A stretch of 64,000 bases of DNA from Daucus carota subsp. sativus (Eukaryota; Streptophyta; Magnoliopsida; Apiales; Apiaceae). Positions 1 to 11,295 of the stretch are shown piece by piece. The notes beneath the pieces were generated by a model. That model searched no databases and was not told the origin of the DNA. It worked only from the letters and a program-made list of their open reading frames with translations. Numbering within the stretch: position 1 is the stretch's first letter; each line of letters begins with the position of its first letter. The stretch covers positions 33,255,606-33,319,605 of the forward strand of contig NC_030387.2 in assembly GCF_001625215.2 (NCBI RefSeq), in the 5' to 3' direction. A program made the position numbers and the translations under genes.

Positions 1-91
1 CGCAATAGCCTGCACCTTCCTTCGGGAGTTGAACCTGTGACCAAGAGGATACTTGTCCCCTTTTTAACCAGCTGAACCAACTCTTGCGGGC
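1..91 (-). repeat. 5' head of a tRNA-derived SINE, internally deleted
   Basis: On the minus strand this reads a tRNA-like head with a box-A-like stretch (TGGTTCAGCTGGTTAAA) and a box-B-like stretch (GGTCACAGGTTCAACTCCC). It matches the fuller SINE at 15398-15629 but lacks about 75 bases between the cgcaatagcctg block and the box-B region. It is cut by the window edge. Its right edge abuts half of a Stowaway MITE, so the SINE may have inserted into that MITE. Confidence 0.75.
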
Positions 92-92
92 A

Positions 93-196
93 GGAAAATT
101 TTAAAAATAAGTTGTAAAATTATGTTTTATAAAAGTCTTAAAAAACGTGTCTAGCAGTGAAAAAGAAACGTATACAATTACCTGGGACAGAGGCAG
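93..196. repeat. Right half of a Stowaway-type MITE
   Basis: The segment ends gggacagaggcag followed by TA. Its interior (ataagttgtaaaattatg, then aaacgtgtctagcagtg) matches, in inverted orientation, the left half of the Stowaway at 7555-7809. The other half is missing, replaced by the SINE or lost past the window edge. Confidence 0.6.
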
Positions 197-533
197 TATA
201 CTTTACCGCGTGTTTTATTTCATTAATAAAGTTTCATAACGTTTTTTTAATGAAATATAAAGCACAATTTTTAGAAAATGATTATAATTAAAATCTACCG
301 CGTGTTATGAAGCATCTTCAAATTTTAGTCAACTTATCAGAGATGCTTGGTGTATAGATTTTAATTATAATATGACACATAAATCTTTAAGGTATAAATA
401 TAGTTTCATGATTTTTTTAAATAAAATTTAAACTTCAAACTATTCAGAGAAAAAATCAAATAAATATTATAAAATTATATTTTATAAAAATATGAGAATC
501 AGTAAACGTAAAGAACTTGCTCTGACGGAAAGA

Positions 534-705
534 GTATAATTTGGGAAAACATTGACGATCACTTTGGATGGATTAATGTGTACAAGACTACTTAAACGTT
601 CCTTGCACAGTTCATCTTCAGAGTTTGCTACACCAGCTTTGACCATGTTTACCGTCCATGCTTTTGTTTCTTTGATGCGTGCAGCCGGATGTTCATTGGA
701 TAAGT
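534..705 (-). pseudogene. Unrecognised open reading fragment, possible exon relic
   Basis: On the minus strand about 57 codons are open without a stop. The peptide has ordinary protein composition and includes HPAARIKETKAW and later VIVNVFPNYTLSV. There is no convincing ATG and no partner exon nearby. An AG (ctaaaatag) lies just upstream of the open stretch and could be an old splice acceptor. I do not recognise the family. It could be a captured or decayed exon, or chance, and the surrounding AT-rich DNA gives no other gene evidence. Confidence 0.25.
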
Positions 706-1178
706 ATCTATTTTAGGGGAATTATGTTATATACTGTTTTTTCAATCTTATTTTCAAAAATACTATCATCTTCAATTTTATTTTTAAAAGTACTACCTTC
801 TCTAAAATATTTTCAAAAATATTATTTTTTTGAAAATATTTTTCAAATATATATATATCGATTCCAAAGATGAGGTCGAAAATGACATTTGAAAACTGAA
901 ACTTGAAATCAGGATTTATAGTTGCATATATGGTTGCATATATGGTTGCATATGCAAGCACAGTATTTTTTCCAAAAATATTTTTGGAAAATGTTTTAGA
1001 TAAAGTAGTATTTTTGAAAATAAGATTGGAGAAGGTAGTATTTTTGAAATAAGATTGAAAACGTGGTTATGAATTAAAAAACCCCTTTATTTTATCCAAA
1101 TTTGGATTTCGATGGATAAAAATTAAATCCGGATTCTTTTGAACTAAGCTAGTATGTTTTATCCGAACATGTAGGATC
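706..1178. other. AT-rich intergenic DNA
   Basis: Low-complexity AT-rich sequence with short direct repeats (ggttgcatat three times near 921-950, and repeated tagtatttttgaaa blocks near 1005-1050). I see no supportable gene; the open frames here are low-complexity. Confidence 0.6.
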
Positions 1179-1186
1179 ATTGAGAG

Positions 1187-1715
1187 TAGGTCTGACAATT
1201 TGACACGTAACATGCTAACACGAAACAAAACGACACGAAAAAAATGGATATGGGTTTTATTTTTGATACACGAAACACGAAATTACACGAAAAATTTCGT
1301 GTCGGATATGGATTTTCATTTTGGGTACACGAAATACACGAAAGTACACGAAATATTTGTACATAATTTTTATTATATATATATGTTATAATATATTATA
1401 TATATAATTGTGTAATATATATATATATTTTTATGTACATGTAAATATATATTAGAGATACATTAACAAATTTGTAGAGAATTGTATGCAAGTATATATA
1501 TATCATTCATATTTAGTAAAATTATTCAGGAAAATATATATTAAAACTATTTTTTGATTAAAATTATATTAATATTTTTATATATAATATACACGAAAAT
1601 TACACGAAACGATTCGGATTGGATACGGGTTTTAAATTAGGTGCCCGAAATCAATAACGAATGGATACGGGTACACGAAACGAAAGTATACGAAACAAAA
1701 CGATTGCCGCCTCTA
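1187..1715. mobile_element. hAT-type MITE with near-perfect 8-bp TSD
   Basis: The termini are TAGGTCTGACAATTT on the left and a right end whose reverse complement is TAGAGGCGGCAATCG. They are flanked by attgagag (1179-1186) and attgaggg (1716-1723), a 7/8 match as expected of an aged 8-bp hAT target duplication. The interior is rich in acacgaaa motifs and TA runs and has no transposase. The small open frame at 1200-1391 lies wholly inside and is not a gene. Confidence 0.75.
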
Positions 1716-1723
1716 ATTGAGGG

Positions 1724-2360
1724 GTCTCAGCCCCATTCTTTGAGACCGGGCTTCTCTGGTTAGAACTCAGACGATTCGTTCTGTTCTACGTGCGACTAAA
1801 GCAAGTCTGTCTGGCCTTACAAATCCCATGGAACAACCAAACCCTCATTCTTTTTGTTCAAACTTTTGGGATATTCTTTTAATACAATTCTAAGTTAAAA
1901 TTAGTTCTTTCAAAAAAAAAGTTAAATATATTATCTTAAAAATACACAAGCACAGAAACCAGCTTAATTAGGTCTGCTATTGTACTGTCGTATCTAACAA
2001 TAATTCTTGGTAATTAGTTTATACAAGAAACCTTCAAGATAAAATTATATACATGTTTAAATTAAAAAAATATATTCTAGAAGAAAGAAAAAGGGGTTTA
2101 GTTATAATTATTCAATAATTTTATGTTCAAGCCCGTTTATGCAGAAGAACTAGAATGAACGTCACTTTTTTAATAACGCCAAACTGAAAAACAATCATCT
2201 CTTCAGCATGTACATGTACGCAAGTATGCACACAGAACATTTGGACCCTGTTCTAAGTGGACTCAGTGCAAGCGCGCCCGTAAGGGCCCATGCTAATTTG
2301 CAAGCATGCACAACTTAACTTTTGGATGTGGCCTGCCTGAGTGGTGTTGAATTTGGATAG
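1724..2360. other. Intergenic DNA without recognisable features
   Basis: AT-rich sequence with no persuasive open frame, splice pattern or repeat end. A more GC-rich stretch near 2240-2340 has no coding signal that I can see. Confidence 0.5.
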
Positions 2361-2362
2361 TA

Positions 2363-3049
2363 CTCTCCGTCCCGAAAAGATTGAATTGCTTTGACTTTCA
2401 CGGAGATTAAAAAAAATAGTAAAAGAAAATAAATTAGTTCAAAAGTTGGTAAAGTGGTGGGACCCATCAAAATTTTAATAATAGATTTGAGATAGTGGAG
2501 GAAAGTAGTGTGTGTAATAGTGTTTATATTATTAGAGCAAGTCCAAGAGATGCCCTATCTCATGTCCTAAGTTATCATTTAGGGCATTTGATGGAAAAAG
2601 TTACTCCAACAATGTCCTAGTGATGCCTTATATCACTAGGACAACATGCTCAAGCCTTATTTTTGAGGCATCTCTCTCCTTGCCCTATAACATATTTTAT
2701 TATAAAATCTCATCAACACTCATTTTCTCTCTCCATTTTTATATTATGCTTTAGTGATGAAAGAGAGTTTTTAATAATAAAATATTAAACATCTTGTAAG
2801 AATAAGGCACATTGTTGGAGTTCAAGTGGGTAAAATATGTCCTAAAATACTAGGACATGATATTTTATATTATATTTAGGGCATCAACTAAGACACTCTT
2901 GGACTTGCTCTTATAGAATAGAGATAGTGGAAGAAAGTAGTGATTGTAATAGTGAAAAGTAGTGTTCAAAAATAGTAAGTTTAATAGGTTCATTCTTTTT
3001 GGGACGTCCCAAAAAGGAATAAGTGTCAATTAAAATGGGACGGAGGGAG
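2363..3049. mobile_element. Stowaway MITE interrupted by a Tourist-like MITE
   Basis: The left terminus CTCTCCGTCCCG and the right terminus gggacggagggag are inverted repeats of the plant Stowaway (Tc1/mariner) type, each bordered by TA. The interior carries the gggacgtccc and aagtagtg motifs common to other copies here. It is interrupted at 2535-2910 by another MITE, which explains its unusual length. Confidence 0.85.
2535..2910. mobile_element. Tourist-like (PIF/Harbinger) MITE nested in the Stowaway
   Basis: The termini GAGCAAGTCCAAGAG and CTTGGACTTGCTC are inverted repeats flanked by TTA on both sides (2532-2534 and 2911-2913), the 3-bp target duplication of the PIF/Harbinger superfamily. 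It is non-autonomous, with no open frame. Confidence 0.85.
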
Positions 3050-3051
3050 TA

Positions 3052-3590
3052 TGAGATTGTTATTAACCTATACGAGTATAACATTCAAATTACAAGAATC
3101 ACGGATGGATTTTGAGCTATCATGGATTCATGGTGTCATTACATCATTCCTCATTTTGTTAGAAGAGACGTTTGAATCAAGGTTGTGAATGAAAAGAGAA
3201 GGTATGGAAATGGTTAATTAATAATATGTGAATGGCATGGAAATTTAAAAAATGAGAAGAGTATAGTTTAATCACTTAAAAATATTGGGTTCCCATTTAA
3301 TACGTTTAAATAATTAATCTAAATACCCGTGCATGAAATTGAGGTTATGATTTCCGTCAATCGGGCTCATTGTTAATGAACCAAACACCTCCTAAAATCA
3401 AATTTGTGTTAAATATATAATATTAATGAAAATTATCTTCCCGTTTTAAATATTGGCAGTTGGCTAAACTCAGCGAAGAGTCCACTAGTATCAAAAGATT
3501 AACAGTTAATTATTCTAGTTTTGAATATTTGGAATCGTAATCCTTTCGTCAGACCTAAAAAAAGCACTGCTCTCCTATTAAGTAACTCTA
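3052..3590. other. Intergenic DNA without recognisable features
   Basis: AT-rich sequence between two Stowaway copies. I find no coding or repeat signal beyond short A/T runs. Confidence 0.5.
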
Positions 3591-3592
3591 TA

Positions 3593-3831
3593 CTCCCTCC
3601 GTCCCATATACATTTCAAAACTTTCCTAAAATAGTCAAGTTTTATAATATAAAAACCCCACTCACCCACTACTTTCAACTACTTTTTCAAATCTATCAAT
3701 TATATATTGATGGGTCCCACTACTTTACCCAGTTTTCTTTCTCATTCTTCCTACTTTACATTATTTTATACACTTTTCTTAGTCTCCGTGCCCCATCCAT
3801 ATGTATACAATTCCGAGAGGGACGGAGGGAG
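3593..3831. mobile_element. Stowaway MITE
   Basis: The termini CTCCCTCCGTCCCA and gggacggagggag are flanked by TA (3591-3592 and 3832-3833). The element is 239 bp and lies about 120 bp past the 3' end of the esterase gene, so it may touch that gene's 3' UTR or terminator. Confidence 0.9.
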
Positions 3832-3953
3832 TATATTTTATAGTGTTAACAAAGTCATCGGAATATTGAGTCTTCAAAGAATCAAAGTGTCAAAATAATT
3901 CAAATTTCGTAACAAATCATTATAAACAAGTAACATAAAAAATAAAGGCCTGC

Positions 3954-5000
3954 TTACTGGACCTCACAAGTTGGGCCGTACTTGATAACTCTCTCATCTA
4001 TCCAAGCCCGCATATCACTCAACACGAGCTTAACATTCTCGTCACTCTCCCCTTGTATCAGAGAATGGTACATCCCTTGATACAACTTGAGTGTCTTGTC
4101 AACACTACTTGCTTTGTTATACAACATCTCCGATCCCGCCGGCGACGTCACGCCGTCGTCGGCGCCGTGAACAGCCAGAAACGGAGCCTTCACTTTATGA
4201 AAATTATTTTGTAAATAATCCTCCATTCTCGCCACCTCTCGTTTAGTCCCAACCCGAGCCCGACCCGAATATCTACGTGGATTTTGTAACATTAATTTTA
4301 ATTTCTCGAAATCTTTAATTGCATTTCCAAGTTTTTTCTCCTCGGGCCACGCGGCCCACGTGTCAGCCAGCCCAAGCAACAGTCCGTACATGAATAACCT
4401 AACCCTAGACGGCTTGGTGTCTTGTGTGCATGCAAACAGTGGGGCCGAGAAGATCAGACCAGTCCACGTGTCGGGCGGTGATTGGAAGTACATGAGCATT
4501 GTGACGGCGCCGCCCATGGACTCCCCAAACAGGAAAGCGGGGAGGTGGCGATATTGATCACTCCGGCGAGTGTTGAGAAAAAATGAAAGCGACGCGGCGG
4601 CGGCTTTGTCCATGTCGCCGATGTAGCCGGGGATCCCGTCGGACCGGCCGTGGCCGAGGAGGTCCGCGGTGAATACAGCGTAACCCCACGTGGCAAACGT
4701 GATGCATGTTTGTTGAAATAGCCAACTCGTGTCGGACCCGTAGCCATGTGTCATGTAGACACTGGCTTTCACATGGGACGGAGCTATACAGGGGCCAGTC
4801 GAATACGTACTACTCGTGTTAAGAGTAACAACATTATTATTGTTGTCATGAGGTATAGGTAAAAATGACTGAGTGAAGATGGTACCGTGAGGAGTTTTGA
4901 AGTAGGATTTAAAATTCGTTACGCCTTGAGATTTATAATATTCATTTTCGGGCATGTCTCCCCAGAAGTTTGGTGGCGGCGCTGCCATTGTGGTATTCAT
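3954..5000 (-). CDS. Serine alpha/beta hydrolase, caffeoylshikimate esterase / monoacylglycerol lipase family
   Basis: An intronless 348-residue protein with a complete alpha/beta-hydrolase fold. HGYGSD (85-90) is the oxyanion-hole HG motif, GHGRSDG is at 116-122, and the nucleophile elbow GESMGG (159-164) places the serine at 161. The acid is Asp281 or Asp282 in VHGADD, and the histidine is His312 in MYHSL. These features and the length fit the plant lysophospholipase-2 / monoacylglycerol lipase / caffeoylshikimate esterase group, which hydrolyses acylglycerols, lysophospholipids or the shikimate ester of lignin biosynthesis. The sequence does not decide which substrate is used. I see no signal peptide, so it is probably cytosolic. 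The ATG at 5000 gives the family's usual N-terminus (MPENEYYKSQGVTNFKSYF near 16-34). The gene is markedly more GC-rich than its flanks. No other gene is close; a Stowaway lies just downstream. Confidence 0.93.
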   Translation of the reverse strand: MNTTMAAPPPNFWGDMPENEYYKSQGVTNFKSYFKTPHGTIFTQSFLPIPHDNNNNVVTLNTSSTYSTGPCIAPSHVKASVYMTHGYGSDTSWLFQQTCITFATWGYAVFTADLLGHGRSDGIPGYIGDMDKAAAASLSFFLNTRRSDQYRHLPAFLFGESMGGAVTMLMYFQSPPDTWTGLIFSAPLFACTQDTKPSRVRLFMYGLLLGLADTWAAWPEEKKLGNAIKDFEKLKLMLQNPRRYSGRARVGTKREVARMEDYLQNNFHKVKAPFLAVHGADDGVTSPAGSEMLYNKASSVDKTLKLYQGMYHSLIQGESDENVKLVLSDMRAWIDERVIKYGPTCEVQ

Positions 5001-5100
5001 GGTAGGATTTGAAGTGAGAAAAAATGAAGTAAATTGTGAGTGGTATCGGTATGACTTATGAGCTTAAGAAAAATGGTAACGGATTTTAATAGTAAGTGGA

Positions 5101-5107
5101 GATATAG
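5101..5107 (-). promoter_or_regulatory. Possible TATA box of the esterase gene
   Basis: The minus strand reads CTATATC about 100 bases before the start codon. Position and sequence are plausible, but AT-rich DNA makes chance matches common. Confidence 0.3.
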
Positions 5108-5311
5108 GTGTTTGCACTGTGGGAGTTGGTGAGGATGCAGACTTGGCCACAAATTTAAAGATAACATAAATATTTCAATAGGAGTTGGTGGGTAGACATT
5201 GTTGGTGAGTCAAGAAAGGTTGCTTCACCAACCGCTTTGTTCATCTATGTGTGGACAACCCCCGATTATTTTAGTGTTCATCTATGATTGGATCAGAGAT
5301 ATATTGTCGTA

Positions 5312-5592
5312 CCATCTCCGTCTCATTTAATTCTATACACTTCATTTTTTAGATGTCTCACTCAATTATATACATTTCAAAACTTTCTCAAAATAGTAAA
5401 TTTTCATAATATAAAACATCCATTCACTCACTACTTTCAAATACTTTTCCAAATATAATCAATTATATATTGATGGATCACATTACTTTACCCAATTTTC
5501 TTTCTCTTTCTCCTTACTTTACATTATTTTATACATTTTTCTTAATTTCACTATCCAATCCATATGTATACATTTCACAGGGACAGAGGGAG
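5312..5592. mobile_element. Degenerate Stowaway MITE
   Basis: The left end (ccatctccgtctcattt) and right end (gggacagagggag) are diverged Stowaway termini, with TA at 5310-5311 and 5593-5594. The interior matches the copy at 3593-3831, including the (c)actttacccaattttctttctc stretch. It lies in the promoter-distal region of the esterase gene. Confidence 0.8.
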
Positions 5593-5594
5593 TA

Positions 5595-7552
5595 CTCTTC
5601 AAGACTTCAATTGTAAATACAGGCTCCAATTTGCGCACGCATACACTCTTTAAAATTTGTTAAAAATATACAAGTTATATATATTATTGTGAGCAAGAGT
5701 TGACATAATTAATAAGCAAAAACTAACTTGGTAGATTTTTCCATCATCGACAACTCATTTAGTGAAAGACGAGAGTGATAGATTTGGGTCATGAAAAGTA
5801 GAGATGATAAAGAACGGGTTAAAAAGCAAAGTATACACCAATATTAACAAACAATCAGCAAAGTAGAGAACGACAGGCAACTAATTCCACAAGATCACTC
5901 GTTCAATAAACGCCGTGTATTTATTAAGTCCTGATGGCTGATGGTGTATTTTTCTCTGGAGATGGTTCGTTGCTTGCAGACTCCTGGTGATGTGAATTCT
6001 CAAGTTGGGTCCCTTGCACAAATTAGTGGAAAACATGTTTCAAAGCCAGCCTTGCACGATTTTACTCGAATTCCATACTTTTGCGTGAAATATAATATAA
6101 TATTCAGATTTTCAAATGTCAACATCAATAGAAAATTCACTATCAAAGACTCAAAGTAAAAACAATGAGATTAAGGGTCATCAGATTTGTGAGCGGCAGG
6201 AGTTGAACTTAATCCGAGTAGGAACATGAGCTTATAATTCTGATTAAACGTGAATGAATTAGGAGTTTAAAATAAGAAATAAGTCATAAACGGACTTAAA
6301 AGACTAACTTGTTGAGCAAGAAGTGATTTATTGATAATTTATGTCTTAAAAGCGAATTTTATGACATAATTAAGTTCTAAAACATTAATTCACTCAAAAA
6401 AATAACTGAAACTATCTTCTGACTTGAAGTCCGTTTTTATTTCTAATTTTAAACTGACTTCTTGCGTATTACACAGAAGACATATTTTCAGTTTTAAATC
6501 GAAAATGACTTAAAATTCAAAATTAATCCCGGACACTAATTTCGTAACTTTCTATGTATCATTTTGATATCAAGTGTTTCAGGTATAACAACTGTCAGTA
6601 ACATCACCCACTTCCAGCAAGTTAGTCTTTGAGTTGTTGACAGCAGAACCAAATATGATGATAGTTTGAAATATCCACAAGGGTGTGACAATCCTGAACA
6701 AGTTCTCCCTACAGGCATAACATGTTGCAGTTAAACAAGATAAGGTGGGAACAACCTTATGCTCCCAAACTACAGAGTTGTTTTTTGGTTCCTGGTAACT
6801 GAAACAACAGCTCAGGGTGCAAATGTAAAAATAAACAAGGATCAGGTTAACAAGGATGATGATGTGGATGCAGTTGTTCTAATATCTAACAAGCATGGAA
6901 AAAATGATGATCCTACAACTGTATTCACCTGGGGAGAATGCAGTGATTAGGGATGGGATGAAAAAGTATCAACCAGTTTTGATATTTAAGCAGAAAAAAG
7001 ATTGTAAGAGTGAAAATGTGAATGAGCATGAATATTTATATTTTTAATGACGAGAGTTGTATGAAAAGATGGTTAGAATTTTAGTTTAAATGACTTAAAT
7101 AAGATGAATGTTTCAAAAAAAACTTAAAATAAAATGAAAAAAATATGTGAATATTTTCTCCGATTTTGCCTTTGATGAAAGTATGAACTCCATTATATAA
7201 TCAACTCATTCAATCTCGTCCAAACGAGAGGATTGGCTGAGTGTTATTTTTGTAGTCTTAACATGACATCTTTTTCATTGACGAACTTCTCTTGATCTTT
7301 TGCCATGAGTGGATCACTGTAATCAACAAATGCAAATTGTTTACTTGAATTGGACCGGATTGGGCCGTAACCCACCCGATATGGACTGGGCTCGACCTCT
7401 ATCATATGTTGAGTACAACTGTAGAATTACATATATAGACCTGTACAATTATATATAGACCTTGTTGAGGAGGTAAGACTGTATCTGTATAGCTAACTTA
7501 ATCTGCAACACGCCAACACTCATGCGGCTAGCTATAGTACTAGTATAATCTA
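5595..7552. other. Intergenic region, no supportable gene
   Basis: This holds 2 kb of AT-rich DNA. Between about 6540 and 6960 the composition is less AT-biased, and a 63-codon plus-strand frame (6759-6950) ends ...NDDPTTVFTWGECSD. I do not recognise it and find no splice partners, so it may be a gene relic or chance. The segment 6187-6535 has repeated aagtc/taaaa motifs reminiscent of a decayed MITE, but I could not define its ends. Confidence 0.4.
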
Positions 7553-7554
7553 TA

Positions 7555-7809
7555 CTCCCTCTGTCCCAGTCAATTGTATACGTTTCTTTTTCACTGCTCG
7601 ACACGCTTTTTAAGGCTCTTATAAAACATAGTTCCACAACTTATTTTTAAGATTTTCTTTTTTTATAAAAATATAAATATTATACTTTTATACAAAAAAA
7701 GAAAATCTTAAAAATAATTTACAGAAGTATACTATATTGAAGCATTAAAGTCCGTGCCGCGCCCCCGTCCCCGTCCCCCAATGTATAGTATTGACTGGGA
7801 CGGAGGGAG
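7555..7809. mobile_element. Stowaway MITE, fold-back subfamily
   Basis: The termini CTCCCTCTGTCCCAGTCAA and its inverted copy ttgactgggacggagggag are both bordered by TA. The interior is itself palindromic: a ttatttttaagattttct arm pairs with an agaaaatcttaaaaataat arm around about 7655-7720. A C-rich simple repeat (ccccgtccccgtcccc) sits in the right half. Confidence 0.9.
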
Positions 7810-7811
7810 TA

Positions 7812-9557
7812 TCCTATATTCCATTACGGTTGACCAACAGACCATGCAGTCGCTTTGTCTCTGTCTCAAAATAAACAAATAAATTTGTATTATATTTCCA
7901 ACTTTTCGAAAAGAAATTGTATTATTTTTGGACCGCATCTCTTATCCTCCTCCTTGTCCTTGAAAGCCAAATTATTCGAATGGTTAAGATACAATACATG
8001 ATAACATTTGTAAATTTGTAATCTCGAATGATATCCGTATAATATATGTTTACTCATGTCGGTGTGAATAATTAAAATCGAGTGTGCGATTCTTAGTCTT
8101 ATTAATCAACTTGTTTGTCTTTTACCTCATTACTAGAATCTGAATCCGACTGTACAATATAATCTGAATTTCGACTAACTTCTCCGGCCGAATTGTTTGT
8201 TTGTGCTATTACTCCGGTCTAAACGGCCACAAAAGACCACTTGCCCTCGTACATGCATAGCATGATTGGCGGGCTGGGCTTCATGCGCTTCTCAATTTCA
8301 AAATCGGTGACATAACGGCCATTATTAAGACGCACAAGACATAATAACATGTGAGATGACATAAGAGACAAAAGAGCCCATATGTTCATGCCTTGTTTTT
8401 CAACCACCTGTACCGCTTATTTCCGAGTTACAATACACTAGCTTCAATGTACTATTATATAGACTTATATTCAATTACATCTTAGTACTGTGAAGGAATC
8501 AAATTCGGTTGGTGGCAAGATGATTGAGGTCTAAACGGGATGATTAAGAACGCAATGGCTCCATGTACGTATAATCCCTCATTTGTTTAAGTTGAAACTG
8601 ATTAGATTTTTGTCTACTAAGCTCCTGACAATTTAATCAAGCAAGTGAGAAAACTACAAAAGTCTATGTTACCTGCCATATGCAAAGCATCCGAGATGGA
8701 AAATCATTTATCTTTTTTTGTAATATTATTACCGAGATAAAATATACTCCAATGCCCTTGTAGGTTCTTCGAGGAGAGTGCTAACTAAAATTGCTTAAAA
8801 TGACAAATCATCAAAATACTACTATTTTATTTGCTCTCTTTTCGTTTGTACTTTTTAACAACTTTTACATAAAAATTTGCTCTAATAATTGTCACCCAAA
8901 GTTGTCACATATTGGTATAAGTATAATAAGATAGGAAATTATATGTTTTTAAAGTGATATATATATATTTTTTTCCATTTTAGAAGGGTGCCAAAAATTG
9001 ACTATTTTGCTTGACACTCTTTCCACTGCAATAGAGAGCAAACAAGAGTGTCATGTCACATATCACTTTAGCACTCTTTTTGACATCCCGTTGGAGTTGC
9101 TCTTATAAGCCTGCTCCAATCCCCTTACGAAATTTTTGTTATTTTAACCAAGGATACGAAAGGCAAAGATAAAATAACAAAGAATGGAACAGCTCTAAGA
9201 TATGAAGTGCGTGTAGTTCCTATCAGTAGGAAGATATAAATGTAAACAGCGGTGGCTGGAAGCCTGGAAAGTTACGAGGGATGGACCATGGTGACCATGC
9301 TGGTAATAATTCATAATATGCTATGTCTTTTTGCTCCTCAATGCCCAACTTTTCTGAAATAACAACCTAGCATTGCATGCAAAACGCACAAGATACCGCT
9401 GGATTGAGACATCACTTGATTCTACGGTCGTCATCACTATGCCCCCCCTCCTTTCTTTTTAATTTCATACAATCATGAACAATGGCTAAAGAAACTCAAT
9501 TATCAGATACCATTTTTGAAAGATGGGTGTTTTTTTAAGTAATACGAGGAGAGAGAG
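7812..9557. other. Intergenic region with one unrecognised small open frame
   Basis: Mostly AT-rich. A minus-strand frame at 8219-8407 (62 codons, ending EKRMKPSPPIMLCMYEGKW and a few more residues) has protein-like composition, but I could not assign it and saw no flanking exons. Near 9105-9200 a short inverted pair (gctccaat / tggaacagctc) suggests a decayed MITE. Nothing else is supportable. Confidence 0.4.
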
Positions 9558-9619
9558 TAAGGGGCCGTTTGAGTAAGTTTAAAATAAGTGTTTTTTTCCT
9601 AAAATAAAAAAGTGGAGTA

Positions 9620-9733
9620 GAAGTTAGAAACAAGTTAAGACTTATAAGAGCATCTCCGAAGTTAGAAACAAGTTAAGACTTATAAGAGCATCTCCGAAGT
9701 TAGAAACAAGTTAAGACTTATAAGAGCATCTCC
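9620..9733. repeat. 38-bp direct repeat, three copies, across a MITE junction
   Basis: Three head-to-tail 38-bp units lie at 9620-9657, 9658-9695 and 9696-9733, and I see no differences between them. Each unit has about 25 bp of outer-element flank, the TAA target site and the first 10 bases (gagcatctcc) of the inner Tourist element. Confidence 0.95.
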
Positions 9734-10830
9734 AACCCTGTGCATCTGTTAGCTATATTATCTAACTGGCATGCTGTATACCTAATAACTCTAAACATGG
9801 GCCACTCCAACGGGCTCACCTGTTAGATATTTTTTTACATACCGCAAAACAAGTACGTTACATTTACTGAATGAAGGGCGTCATCTATATTACATCCACG
9901 TCAGCTTCCTCACAAACTTATACATAAATTCTTATATTTAATAATTAGTTTTATATTTAAATTTTATTTTAAATTTAAATGTGTATTTTAATAAATTTAG
10001 TTATTAAGTTAATAAAGTAAATATAATTATAACTTTTTGAAGTTATAAGAAAAATATTATATATATATATATATATATTTTAGATAAAATATATATTTCT
10101 CATTTTTAAAATTTACATCAATTTTGAGCTATATGAAAATGTATTTTTTTATATGAAATTAATTTTATATGTTAACTTATCTAAAAAATAAAAAAGTTTA
10201 TTTCAAAACAAGAATAAAAGGTGAAAACATATAAGTCGGTCATATAATATTATTTTAATTATCATAATTAAATATATATTTGTATAAAAAAATTAGCGTA
10301 AAATTTACACCACGTGTACACACTTGTTGGTACCTAATTTTTAAATTTATAAAATTAAAATAAAATTTTAATTAATTAAATAACATATATTCTTGTAGAA
10401 AAGCTTCACTTGATTAAATTCAGAAAATAATTTATTTATTAATTTTATTTACAATACATTAGTACTATGTGAAATTTAGTTATTAAAATATGAAAATAGT
10501 CAAATAATAGATTTTTAAATGATAATATCATTTCAATTAATTAGAATAAATTCAGAAAATAATTTATTTATTATATTTATATAAAATATTTATTTAACTG
10601 TATTTATAAGAAAGTCATTCAAGAAACTTATTCACAATAAATAATTATTATTTAAAAAATATAATTATTAGAATGTGAAAATAAAAAAAATAACAAAATT
10701 TTAAAATATAGCTAACCATTATAGCTAACACCGCTCGAGCAAAAAGTTTACAGATTCAGCAAATTTTTACCTAATCATTTATATTTACACTTTTAGCTAA
10801 CAATTATAGCTATCTCCCTTGGAGATGCTC
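9724..10830. mobile_element. Tourist-like (PIF/Harbinger) element, 1.1 kb, non-autonomous
   Basis: The termini GAGCATCTCCAACC and ggagatgctc are inverted repeats flanked by TAA (9721-9723 and 10831-10833). Near both ends there is also an inverted gttagctat / atagctaac pair. The interior is extremely AT-rich with no transposase. Confidence 0.85.
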
Positions 10831-11295
10831 TAAGTGATTAAAATGTTTGGGAAAGAAGTAGAATTCCTGAAACAAAAGCTAGAACTCCTAATTTTTTATA
10901 AGTGCTTCTTGATTTTTTACGCAAACAGTACGAATAAGTGCTTATAACTTATAAATCAGAAGTTGGACTTTTAAACTCTAAACAAACACCACCTAAATAC
11001 TCTCAGGCCACGAAAGCTGGATTTTTGAATTTTAATAAAAAGTTGTCCTAATTAGCTATTGAGAAATGGTGCAAAGTGCAAAGACGAAATTAATGAACAA
11101 AGTCGTGAAACAGACATGAAAGCAATAATATAGGAGTACAGGTGAAGTTTATTAAAAAAATGCGGTCAAATGTTTGTCCAACGTTATAAATTTGCATGTG
11201 CACGATGAAGTATTTGTCTCCAACGTCCTTCAAAATTTTAAAAAACTCTACCAAAGTTTGGTTTAGAGGATTTGTATATACGACTACTGAATACT

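Larger units (their letters stand above)
9561..10993. mobile_element. Tourist-like MITE split by a second Tourist-like MITE
   Basis: The left end GGGGCCGTTTGAGTAAG and the right end, whose reverse complement starts GGTGGTGTTTGTTTAGAG, form imperfect inverted repeats with TAA on both sides (9558-9560 and 10994-10996). Interior words such as ataagtgcttataacttataaatcagaa recur in the related element at 14551-14800. A second Tourist occupies 9724-10830. Confidence 0.7.

Noticed and set aside
4454-4747. 97-codon minus-strand frame within the esterase
   Set aside because: Alternative frame of a GC-richer coding region; no family resemblance.
9620-9733. Regular short repeats as a possible CRISPR-like array
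   Set aside because: Units are contiguous with no spacers and overlap a transposon junction; the genome is a plant's.
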